DNA of 7,840 nucleotides, from the NCBI GenBank assembly GCA_900548515.1, contig URKU01000089.1:1-7840 (forward strand), in the 5' to 3' direction. The notes below the pieces were generated by a model. It was not told the origin of the DNA and did no database searches. It saw only the letters and a list, made by a program, of their open reading frames with translations. This stretch comes from an uncultured Collinsella sp. GTDB taxonomy: Bacteria; Actinomycetota; Coriobacteriia; Coriobacteriales; Coriobacteriaceae. This document shows, one piece after another, positions 1-5,461 of the stretch. Both the position numbers and the translations under genes were made by a program. Position 1 is the stretch's first letter. Each line of letters begins with the position of its first letter.

Positions 1-216
1 GCCTGTGAGCCATTCGGTCGACGAACTCTTGCGCGACCTGGTGTTATGCACTTGAGGGCCGCCCGAGCCGCGAAGTCGCGACGCCGGGTCGTTGCCACGG
101 GACTGCCCGGCGTTGTAAGATTGCCGACCCGTTCCTTGATAACCAGAACGTCCCCGCGACGAGGGACGTCCAGAACCGCGGCCCCCATCGGAACCGCGGC
201 GATAGTCATTTGTCAT
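1..216 (-). CDS. ftsI: Septal penicillin-binding protein FtsI/PbpB, N-terminal fragment (runs off the left edge)
   Basis: The first 72 codons of an open frame run out of the window without a stop. The visible protein starts MTNDYRRGSDGGRGSGR and is strongly rich in Gly, Arg and Ser, as expected for a disordered cytoplasmic tail. The membrane helix and transpeptidase domain would lie beyond the edge, so identity rests mainly on position: in the dcw cluster the gene after mraZ-rsmH-ftsL is normally the class B penicillin-binding protein that cross-links septal peptidoglycan. The ATG at 214-216 lies 17 bp after the ftsL stop, so the gene is probably co-transcribed. The ribosome binding site is weak. 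A competing ATG at 209 opens another frame that also lacks stops within the window. I prefer the 216 frame because its low-complexity RG/S composition suits an FtsI cytoplasmic tail. Frame and product are moderately sure. Confidence 0.6.
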   Translation of the reverse strand, partial: MTNDYRRGSDGGRGSGRPSSRGRSGYQGTGRQSYNAGQSRGNDPASRLRGSGGPQVHNTRSRKSSSTEWLTG

Positions 217-233
217 ACTCAGCTACCGTCTTG

Positions 234-704
234 CTACTGAGCGGTCGCGGTCGCGTTGGCGCCCGCGGCTGCATCCTGCGAAAAGTCAAGTGTAACGCTC
301 TCGCTGGGCTCCACCATGCCATAAGCGCCCGCAAGGTCGCGAATGCGCGTGTCGGCGCCATAGACCGAATGCATGACCTCCAGGTCGGAGCTCTCATCGG
401 TCGCCTTTTCGAGCGTGTTGGTAAGCTCGGCGTTGCTGTTGAGCACCTGGGCCGTAACGCCGGCGAGCGCCACGCGGGCGACGCCGATCGTCATGAAGAT
501 AGCCGCAATGATGCAAAACGTTTTAAGAACGCTCATGAAAACCGGGCTTACCGCCTGGTTTGCCTGACGGCCCGCGCCCGTGTAGACATCAAAGCGCGGC
601 GCGCGCTGCTCACGGGGAGCAACGGGGGTCTGCGGCGTCTCACGATAGGCGGGCATGGCGTTCATATCATAGGCGAGTGCTGCGCTTGAAGTGTTGTAGC
701 CCAT
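234..704 (-). CDS. ftsL: Cell-division protein FtsL-like, single-pass membrane protein
   Basis: This 156-residue protein has the FtsL layout. A polar cytoplasmic N-terminus (residues 1-55) is rich in Pro and Arg. One membrane helix follows at about 56-83, including VLKTFCIIAAIFMTIGVA. After it comes a short extracytoplasmic segment with heptad-like spacing (about 88-130, LNSNAELTNTLEK then DLEVMHSV). An Ala-rich, low-complexity tail ends the protein. FtsL forms a coiled coil with FtsB/DivIC and helps activate FtsW-FtsI at the septum. The family diverges fast in sequence, so the call relies on topology plus position between rsmH and ftsI. The ATG at 704 is preceded by GGGAGG about 9 nt upstream, which fixes the start. 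The gap to the rsmH stop is 90 bp, with no clear promoter or terminator, so read-through from mraZ is likely. Confidence 0.85.
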   Translation of the reverse strand: MGYNTSSAALAYDMNAMPAYRETPQTPVAPREQRAPRFDVYTGAGRQANQAVSPVFMSVLKTFCIIAAIFMTIGVARVALAGVTAQVLNSNAELTNTLEKATDESSDLEVMHSVYGADTRIRDLAGAYGMVEPSESVTLDFSQDAAAGANATATAQ

Positions 705-794
705 GATATGCCGCCTCCCATCCCGAGTACGTTGGTAGTGTGTTTAAGCTTCGTTTATGGTGCGAGCGGGAGGTCCAATATCGCGCGGTCGCGC

Positions 795-1745
795 CTACAG
801 ACGCTGCGCCACGCGGATTTTGGCTGATCTCGCCCGAGGGTTGCGCTCAACCTCATCAGGCTGGGCAACCAAGGGTTTGCGGGTGATGACCTTGAGTATC
901 GGCACGTTGCCGCACACGCACACCGGAATCTCCGGCGGACACGTGCACCCCTGGCTCATCTCCTTAAAGTGGTTCTTTACGATACGGTCCTCGAGCGAGT
1001 GATACGAGATGACGCAGATACGTCCGCCCGGGTTGAGCCACCTGGTGGCGGCATCAAGCCCTCGTTCGAGCACATCGAGCTCGTGATTGACCTCGATGCG
1101 AATGGCCTGGAAACTTTTCTTGGCCGGGTGTCCGCCATGCCGACGAGCGGCAGCCGGAATACCCGCCTTGATGATCTCGACAAATTGGCCGGTGGTTTCG
1201 ATCGGTTCTTGCTCGCGGCGGCGCACGATCTCGCGCGCGATCTGCGAGGCGAACTTCTCTTCGCCGTAGACGCGTAGAATCCGGGCGAGGTCGTGTTCGT
1301 TATAGGTGTTGATGACCTCAGCTGCGTTTAAGGTGTTATTACCCGGATCCATCCGCATGTCCAATGGGGCATCCTCGTTATACGAAAAGCCCCTGCCAGG
1401 GATATCGAGTTGCGGTGACGAAACGCCCAAATCGAACAGGAAGCCATCGACCCCGGGCACCTCGGCCGAGCAAAGAAGCTCGTCCAAGTCGCCGAAGTTG
1501 CCCTTCAGCAGCTGGTGCGGAACGCCGGGAACCTCGCGGTCCAGACGGGCGCCAGCGGCCTCGAGGGCCATGTCGTCCTGATCGACGCCGAGCAAAAGGC
1601 CGGTTTCTCCCACCTGCGCGGCCATCTTTACCGAATGGCCGGCACCGCCAAGGGTGCAGTCGCAGACGACGGAGCCGCTCTTTAGCTGCAGCGACTCAAG
1701 CACTTCGCCGAGCATGACAGGTTCATGCCGATATTCTTGTGTCAA
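795..1745 (-). CDS. rsmH: 16S rRNA (cytosine(1402)-N4)-methyltransferase RsmH
   Basis: RsmH (MraW) uses S-adenosylmethionine to methylate N4 of C1402 in the 16S rRNA decoding centre. Residues here assume a TTG start (316 aa). The SAM-binding loop TLGGAGHS is at 31-38 and the acidic GVDQD at 53-57. FDLGVSSPQLD at 104-114, RGFSY at 118-122 and DMRMD at 129-133 are family signatures. QAIRIEVNHEL is at 213-223 and SYHSLEDRIVK at 247-257. A Cys cluster, CTCPPEIPVCVC, lies at 267-278, and NPRARSAKIRV is near the end. I chose the TTG at 1745 because it gives MTQEYRHEPVMLGEV, the usual family N-terminus, with GGAG 9 nt upstream. An in-frame ATG at 1760 would add five residues (MERGI) and has a poorer Shine-Dalgarno. 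It lies 35 bp after mraZ in the same operon. Confidence 0.97.
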   Translation of the reverse strand: MTQEYRHEPVMLGEVLESLQLKSGSVVCDCTLGGAGHSVKMAAQVGETGLLLGVDQDDMALEAAGARLDREVPGVPHQLLKGNFGDLDELLCSAEVPGVDGFLFDLGVSSPQLDIPGRGFSYNEDAPLDMRMDPGNNTLNAAEVINTYNEHDLARILRVYGEEKFASQIAREIVRRREQEPIETTGQFVEIIKAGIPAAARRHGGHPAKKSFQAIRIEVNHELDVLERGLDAATRWLNPGGRICVISYHSLEDRIVKNHFKEMSQGCTCPPEIPVCVCGNVPILKVITRKPLVAQPDEVERNPRARSAKIRVAQRL

Positions 1746-1780
1746 GATCCCACGCTCCATCCGTTACTCGTGCCTTGCCC

Positions 1781-2215
1781 TTACGAGAAGAAGAGGTCCA
1801 GCAGAGCCTCGTCATCATCGTCCTCATCGGCCGCGGCGCGATCCCAAACCTCAAGGTGGTCGTAGTTGCCCACAACCGTGACCTCGCGGTCGAGGTTCGC
1901 CTGCTTGCGGAGAGACTCGGAAAGACCGATACGACCGGCGCTGTCCACGTCCATCGACGTGGTGCGCTTGTTGATCGCCCTCATGAGCTTCTGGTCGTTA
2001 ATGTCACGCGGGTTAAAACCCTCGTGGCCCTCACGACCCGCGAAGAGTCCTTCGACCCACTTATCGAAGGCCTCGGCAGAGAACACGTACAGAGCATCGA
2101 CATCCAGGGCTTTGAACACGCGAACGTGCTCTCCAAGCTCCTCGCGAAGGGGTGCAGGCAGGGACAGACGACCTTTTGCATCGAGATTGCGCTCGTATGC
2201 ACCAGTCATTCCCAT
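1781..2215 (-). CDS. mraZ: Division/cell-wall cluster transcriptional regulator MraZ
   Basis: MraZ is an AbrB-fold DNA-binding protein that forms rings and represses its own dcw operon. This 144-residue copy has both expected SpoVT/AbrB half-domains with the DXXXR signature: DAKGR at 12-16 and DSAGR at 91-95. The N-terminus (MTGAYERNLDAKGRLSLP from Met3) is typical. It ends in an acidic stretch (DEDDDDEALLDLF), common in actinobacterial copies. The ATG at 2215 is preceded by the strong GGGGAGGG, about 5 nt away. A second ATG at codon 3 (2209) is possible but worse spaced. It is the first gene of the dcw operon here, followed by rsmH, ftsL and ftsI. A promoter and several TGGGN motifs lie 70-145 bp upstream, matching the known MraZ operator type, so autoregulation is likely. 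Confidence 0.97.
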   Translation of the reverse strand: MGMTGAYERNLDAKGRLSLPAPLREELGEHVRVFKALDVDALYVFSAEAFDKWVEGLFAGREGHEGFNPRDINDQKLMRAINKRTTSMDVDSAGRIGLSESLRKQANLDREVTVVGNYDHLEVWDRAAADEDDDDEALLDLFFS

Positions 2216-2251
2216 GTGCGCCCTCCCCTCGGTTACTCAGATGGCACGTAC

Positions 2252-2268
2252 GCGGGGAACCACCCCGC
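2252..2268 (-). promoter_or_regulatory. GC-rich inverted repeat in the mraZ leader
   Basis: GCGGGG (2252-2257) and CCCCGC (2263-2268) are perfect 6-bp arms around a 5-nt loop. The element lies about 10-25 nt into the predicted mraZ transcript. Its core GGGGAACCACCCC is nearly identical to GGGGAACCGCCCC at 2291-2303 inside the promoter spacer. It may be a leader hairpin or a second operator. The role is an inference. Confidence 0.4.
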
Positions 2269-2283
2269 CTGTCGACGTCATTA

Positions 2284-2312
2284 ATAATATGGGGAACCGC
2301 CCCATTTTTCAA
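2284..2312 (-). promoter_or_regulatory. Promoter of the mraZ-rsmH-ftsL-ftsI operon
   Basis: On the minus strand a -35 box TTGAAA (2307-2312) is separated by exactly 17 nt from a -10 box TATTAT (2284-2289). Each matches the sigma-70/SigA consensus at five of six bases. The expected transcription start is near 2277, about 62 nt before the mraZ start codon. A TGGGG motif lies in the spacer at 2300-2304. Confidence 0.75.
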
Positions 2313-2358
2313 CACCTTTCCCCACCTCTTCCCCCACCCCGCCCCACCACTCCACCCA
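2300..2358 (-). promoter_or_regulatory. Putative MraZ operator: five TGGGN motifs
   Basis: Reading the minus strand, TGGGT starts at 2358 and TGGGG at 2346, 2336, 2324 and 2304. Start-to-start steps are 12, 10, 12 and 20 bp, so the motifs fall close to one face of the helix. E. coli MraZ is known to bind TGGGN repeats with 10-bp periodicity in front of mraZ. Here four motifs sit just upstream of the -35 box and one lies between -35 and -10, a placement suited to repression. Spacing is not perfectly regular and the tract is generally G-rich, so the exact sites are uncertain. Confidence 0.6.
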
Positions 2359-2394
2359 CCATATATTGCAAAACACCCCCAAGCATATGTTCGA

Positions 2395-2414
2395 AAACAC
2401 AATATGTTGTGTTT
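2395..2414. promoter_or_regulatory. 20-bp palindrome, candidate dimeric regulator site
   Basis: AAACACAA (2395-2402) and TTGTGTTT (2407-2414) are perfect 8-bp arms around the centre TATG. The palindrome stands out as AT-rich in a GC-rich genome. It lies about 120-137 bp upstream of the predicted mraZ start of transcription. Its shape suggests an operator for a homodimeric regulator, but no regulator gene adjoins it. Confidence 0.4.
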
Positions 2415-2422
2415 ACAGCAAC

Positions 2423-2450
2423 GGCGGGATGCCACCTGTGGCACCCCGCC
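2423..2450 (-). repeat. Strong GC hairpin between xerD and mraZ
   Basis: Arms at 2423-2435 and 2438-2450 (13 bp) pair perfectly except one position, which is A.C in plus-strand RNA but a U.G wobble in minus-strand RNA. That favours a minus-strand RNA if the hairpin acts in RNA. No T-tract follows on the minus strand and only TTT on the plus strand, so it is a poor intrinsic terminator. It lies downstream of the main xerD terminator and could be a back-up block to read-through. Confidence 0.4.
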
Positions 2451-2574
2451 TTTCAACCTCAACCTTCAAGTTGACCTTGAGGCGATTTTTGCGTCCCTTT
2501 ACATGCCGTTCACATCGCCCCCAAACTCCCCCACCCAAGGCACGTGCGGCCCACCACCGCGATGCCAAGTGGCG

Positions 2575-2644
2575 AAAAATGGGACGGGCCCCAGATTGCC
2601 CATGCGCGCGCAAAAGCACGCCGCGGCAATCTGGGGCCCGTCCC
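2575..2644 (-). terminator. Intrinsic terminator of the pyrG-xerD operon
   Basis: Perfect 20-bp arms lie at 2581-2600 and 2625-2644, separated by a 24-nt loop that can pair further (GCG with CGC). On the minus strand the stem is followed by ATTTTTCG (U-run at 2575-2579). It begins 33 nt after the xerD stop. The plus-strand flank has no T-run, so it should work in the gene direction only. A 20-bp perfect stem is unusually long for a bacterial terminator. Confidence 0.8.
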
Positions 2645-2677
2645 CAAATACCTATAAATATGCAGGCCAGCGATATG

Positions 2678-3619
2678 TTAACGATGCGCCAGCGGGTGCG
2701 CTGCCAGATAGACCTCGGTCAGTTGCGTACGATCGACATGCGTGTAGACCTGCGTGGTCGATATATCGGCATGTCCCAAGATCTCCTGTAGCACACGGAG
2801 GTCTGCGCCGCCCGCAAGCATATGGGTAGCAAAGGAGTGACGCAGCGTGTGGGGATGGAGTCCCACCAGCCCCACCTGGCGCCCGTAGCGCTCACAGATG
2901 GCATGGATGCCCTGGCGCGACAGACGGCGGCCGTTCTTATTTAAAAAGACCGCCGAGGTCTCGGTTCCGCGCGCATGGGCCGCCAAGCGAGAACGCCCCT
3001 CAGTTACATAGAGCGTCAGAGCTCGCGCCGCGCTTCCCACCAGCGGGGACAGGCGTTCCTTTGAGCCCTTACCGCGAACGAGCACAAAACCATCGTCGAT
3101 ATGGATATCGCCCACATCGAGTCCCACCAACTCGCTCACACGCAAACCGCATCCATAGAGCACTTCCAAGATGGCATGGTCACGCAAGCCCATCTCCCCC
3201 TCGGGGAAGTCTTGATCGAGCAGCGCCGAGACATCCTCCACCGATAGATACTCCGGCAAACGCTCAGCCTTTTTAGGCAGGCGCAACGCCGCCGTTGGAT
3301 TTTGGGCCACAGCCCCATCGCGCACCAAAAAGGCATGCAGGCCCTTCACGGCCGCAAGCGCACGCTCCACCGAGGCATCCGAATAGCCCCCATCGCGACG
3401 GTCGGCGACAAAGCCCTCCACGACCTGACGGGTCACCTCTTCAAAAGACACAATACCCGCCCGCTCCAGATAGGCGCAGTACGTCGTCAGGTCACGACGA
3501 TAGGCCGCAATCGTGTTGCGCGCCAAACCCCGCTCGACCGCGAGGTAATCGAGATACTCCCCCGCCGCCACGGCGAGCGACGAGGGAGTAGCTTCGGTAT
3601 GTTCCTTATTCGCCGGCAC
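2678..3619 (-). CDS. xerD: Tyrosine recombinase XerD (chromosome dimer resolution)
   Basis: This 313-residue protein has the full Xer layout. An N-terminal SAM-like core-binding domain covers about 15-105 (EYLDYLAVERGLARNTIAAY at 21-40), and the catalytic domain about 120-313. The catalytic set is complete: Arg160 (GCGLRVSEL), Lys184 (VRGKGSK), His257 and Arg260 (HTLRH), His283 (LGHADISTT) and nucleophile Tyr292 (VYTHV). Xer recombinases resolve chromosome dimers at dif during division, normally with a partner and FtsK. I name it xerD by similarity; XerC is the alternative. The frame stays open upstream into pyrG, but that part encodes low-complexity sequence. I chose the GTG at 3619 because it starts just after the pyrG stop, with GGA 6 nt upstream. 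Only 2 bp separate the genes, so translation is probably coupled. No dif-like site is evident in the window. Confidence 0.93.
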   Translation of the reverse strand: MPANKEHTEATPSSLAVAAGEYLDYLAVERGLARNTIAAYRRDLTTYCAYLERAGIVSFEEVTRQVVEGFVADRRDGGYSDASVERALAAVKGLHAFLVRDGAVAQNPTAALRLPKKAERLPEYLSVEDVSALLDQDFPEGEMGLRDHAILEVLYGCGLRVSELVGLDVGDIHIDDGFVLVRGKGSKERLSPLVGSAARALTLYVTEGRSRLAAHARGTETSAVFLNKNGRRLSRQGIHAICERYGRQVGLVGLHPHTLRHSFATHMLAGGADLRVLQEILGHADISTTQVYTHVDRTQLTEVYLAAHPLAHR

Positions 3620-3621
3620 CC

Positions 3622-5283
3622 TTAGTCCGTAGCGAGGTTCATGGGCGTCACCTGCAGACGGTCGACACCCTCGTGCTGGCCGATCGAAGCGCGCACGAAC
3701 TCGCGGAACAGCGGCTGCGGGTTGGTCGGGCGGCTCTTGAACTCGGGATGAGCCTGGGTTGCCACATACCACGGATGCACGTCGCGCGGCAGCTCGACCA
3801 TCTCGACCAGGCGCTCGTCGGGCGACAGACCCGAAATAACCAAGCCGGCGTCCTCGAGCTGGTCACGGAAGGCGTTGTTGAACTCAAAGCGATGACGGTG
3901 ACGCTCGTAGACGAGCTCCTCGCCATATGCCTCGCGAGCAAGGGTATCGGCGGCGAGCTTGCACGGATAGGCGCCCAGGCGCATGGTGCCGCCCTTCTCG
4001 GTCACGTCCTCCTGCGAGCTCATCAGATCGATGACGCTAAACGGGCCGTCCGGATCGAACTCGGAGGAGCTGGCGCCGGCAAGGCCGACGACGTTGCGGG
4101 CGAACTCGCACACGGCCACCTGCATACCCAGGCAAATGCCCAGATACGGAATCTTGTGCTCACGGGCAAACTCGGCCGCGAGGATCTTGCCCTCCAGGGC
4201 GCGCTTGCCAAAGCCGCCGGGGACCAGGATGCCCGAGGCGTCGCCCAGAACCTCGGAGACATTCTGCTCGTCGAGGCTCTCGCCGTCGACCAGCTGGACG
4301 TCCACATGGCGATCGTAGAAGACGCCCGCATGGTGCAGGGCCTCGATAACCGACAGGTACGCATCGGGCAGCTGCGTGTACTTGCCCACGACGGCGATCT
4401 TCACCTTGTCGGCGTGATGGTTGGCGTGATTCTGTTTGCGCAGGAACTCGTTCCACTCGCTCATGTCGCGCTCACGCGGGTCCAGACCCAGGCGCTCGCA
4501 AATGCGCAGGTCAAAGTCCTGCTCGGCAAGCAGCTGCGGAACATCGTAGATGCTCGCGCAGTCCTCGTTGGTAAAGACACAATCGGTGTCGACGTCGCAG
4601 AAGCTTGCGATCTTTCCGCGGATAGCGTCATCGATATGGTGGTCGGAGCGCAGCACGATGATATCGGGCTGGATGCCAAAGCTGCGGAGCTCCTTGACGG
4701 AATGCTGCGTGGGCTTGGTCTTGACCTCGTGGGCGGCGGCGATATAGGGAACGAGCGACACGTGGATGTAGCAGACGTTCTCGGGGCCGGCCTCCTTGCG
4801 GTACTGACGGATGGCCTCGACAAACGGTTGGGACTCGATGTCGCCGATCGTGCCGCCCAGCTCGGTGATGACTACATCGGAGCCGGTCTGCTCCTCGATG
4901 CGGCGGAACTTGTCCTTAATGGCATTGGTGACGTGAGGAATCACCTGCACGGTACCGCCCAAAAAGTCGCCGCGACGCTCGCGGGCGATCAAGCTCTTAT
5001 AGATGGCGCCGGTCGTAAAGTTGGAATCGCGGGTCAGGTTCTCATCAATAAAGCGCTCGTAATGACCCAGGTCCAGGTCGGACTCGTAACCATCCTCGGT
5101 AACGAAGACCTCACCATGCTGGAAGGGGCTCATGGTACCGGGGTCGACGTTCAGATACGGATCGGCCTTCTGCATCGTTACTTTGTAGCCACGCGACTTG
5201 AGCAGACGGCCCAGCGAGGCCGCGGTGATACCCTTGCCCAGAGACGAAACCACGCCACCGGTTACGAACACATGCTTGGTCAT
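3622..5283 (-). CDS. pyrG: CTP synthase (glutamine-hydrolysing)
   Basis: PyrG makes CTP from UTP, ATP and glutamine, the last step of de novo pyrimidine nucleotide synthesis, in the cytosol. The 553-residue length is normal for the family. The N-terminal amidoligase domain (about 1-268) opens with KHVFVTGGVVSSLGKGITAA, including the nucleotide loop SSLGKG (13-18). Substrate-site segments QKADPYLNVDPGTMSPFQHG (38-57) and ELGGTIGDIES (141-151) are intact. The class I glutamine amidotransferase domain (about 294-535) has the oxyanion region PGGFG (355-359), nucleophile Cys384 in GICLGMQ, and His512 with Glu514 in AHPEFKSRP. The ATG at 5283 has AGGT 8 nt upstream and gives the standard N-terminus. 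It is first in an operon with xerD. A promoter candidate and a perfect DnaA-box sequence lie upstream. Confidence 0.99.
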   Translation of the reverse strand: MTKHVFVTGGVVSSLGKGITAASLGRLLKSRGYKVTMQKADPYLNVDPGTMSPFQHGEVFVTEDGYESDLDLGHYERFIDENLTRDSNFTTGAIYKSLIARERRGDFLGGTVQVIPHVTNAIKDKFRRIEEQTGSDVVITELGGTIGDIESQPFVEAIRQYRKEAGPENVCYIHVSLVPYIAAAHEVKTKPTQHSVKELRSFGIQPDIIVLRSDHHIDDAIRGKIASFCDVDTDCVFTNEDCASIYDVPQLLAEQDFDLRICERLGLDPRERDMSEWNEFLRKQNHANHHADKVKIAVVGKYTQLPDAYLSVIEALHHAGVFYDRHVDVQLVDGESLDEQNVSEVLGDASGILVPGGFGKRALEGKILAAEFAREHKIPYLGICLGMQVAVCEFARNVVGLAGASSSEFDPDGPFSVIDLMSSQEDVTEKGGTMRLGAYPCKLAADTLAREAYGEELVYERHRHRFEFNNAFRDQLEDAGLVISGLSPDERLVEMVELPRDVHPWYVATQAHPEFKSRPTNPQPLFREFVRASIGQHEGVDRLQVTPMNLATD

Positions 5284-5315
5284 ATTGAGTTACCTGCGCT
5301 TCCCGTAGAAGTTGT

Positions 5316-5324
5316 TTATCCACA
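5316..5324 (+). promoter_or_regulatory. Consensus DnaA-box sequence in the pyrG leader
   Basis: TTATCCACA on the plus strand is identical to the strong DnaA box consensus TTATNCACA. It lies between the predicted pyrG -10 box (5342-5347) and the start codon (5283), just downstream of the expected transcription start. A single copy could be chance, but the position would allow DnaA to affect pyrG expression. Confidence 0.45.
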
Positions 5325-5341
5325 TCTTACGGGTCTTCATT

Positions 5342-5370
5342 GTAATACTCGCGCCGCGGACCGTTCGCAA
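5342..5370 (-). promoter_or_regulatory. Candidate pyrG-xerD promoter
   Basis: On the minus strand TTGCGA (5365-5370) and TATTAC (5342-5347) are separated by exactly 17 nt, each matching the sigma-70 consensus at four of six bases. An overlapping TACAAT is offset by three bases. The expected start near 5335 gives a leader of about 50 nt. The pair lies downstream of the terminator of the preceding gene, where a pyrG promoter is expected. Confidence 0.5.
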
Positions 5371-5403
5371 TTTTTCTCGCGTGAGATTGCATTTCTCAAT
5401 CTT

Positions 5404-5436
5404 GAAACAAAACGCCGCCCGGTTTCCCAGGCGGCG
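5404..5436 (-). terminator. Intrinsic terminator after the winged-helix gene
   Basis: On the minus strand CGCCGCC (5430-5436) and GGCGGCG (5413-5419) form a perfect GC stem around a 10-nt loop, followed by TTTTGTTTC (5404-5412). It lies 25 nt past the stop of the small regulator gene and isolates it from pyrG. Confidence 0.9.
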
Positions 5437-5461
5437 TCGCTATGGCAAGGGTTACATGCTG

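Larger units (their letters stand above)
2216..2677. other. 462-bp non-coding gap between xerD and mraZ
   Basis: I find no credible gene here; open frames on both strands are low-complexity shadows. The gap holds, from right to left, the xerD terminator (2575-2644), a weak SoxR/MerR-like dyad (2457-2482), a GC hairpin (2423-2450), an AT-rich palindrome (2395-2414), a G-tract/TGGGN region (2300-2358), the mraZ promoter (2284-2312) and a leader hairpin (2252-2268). Confidence 0.7.

Noticed and set aside
206..397. Short minus-strand frame ending at 206, and an overlapping ATG at 209.
   Set aside because: The first is a shadow of ftsL. The second competes with the ftsI start at 216 but lacks the expected FtsI-tail composition; it is not fully excluded.
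783..794. Small GC palindrome right after the rsmH stop, considered as a terminator.
   Set aside because: The stem is 5 bp with a 2-nt loop and no T-tract follows; it cannot be supported as a terminator.
2061..2462. A 133-codon minus-strand frame over the mraZ promoter.
   Set aside because: It overlaps mraZ in another frame and runs through the promoter and G-tract; composition is Gly/Arg/Trp-rich noise.
2485..2490. T-run after the weak dyad at 2457-2482, considered as a plus-strand terminator.
   Set aside because: There is no plus-strand gene to terminate and the stem is weak and interrupted.
2152..2829. A 225-codon plus-strand frame across the xerD-mraZ gap.
   Set aside because: It overlaps the mraZ start and the xerD end, covers promoter and terminator structures, and is Pro/His/Arg-rich without domains.
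3620..3772. N-terminal extension of XerD by 51 residues from a start inside pyrG.
   Set aside because: The extra residues are Pro/Arg-rich low complexity and overlap the conserved end of pyrG. The GTG at 3619 fits the family length.
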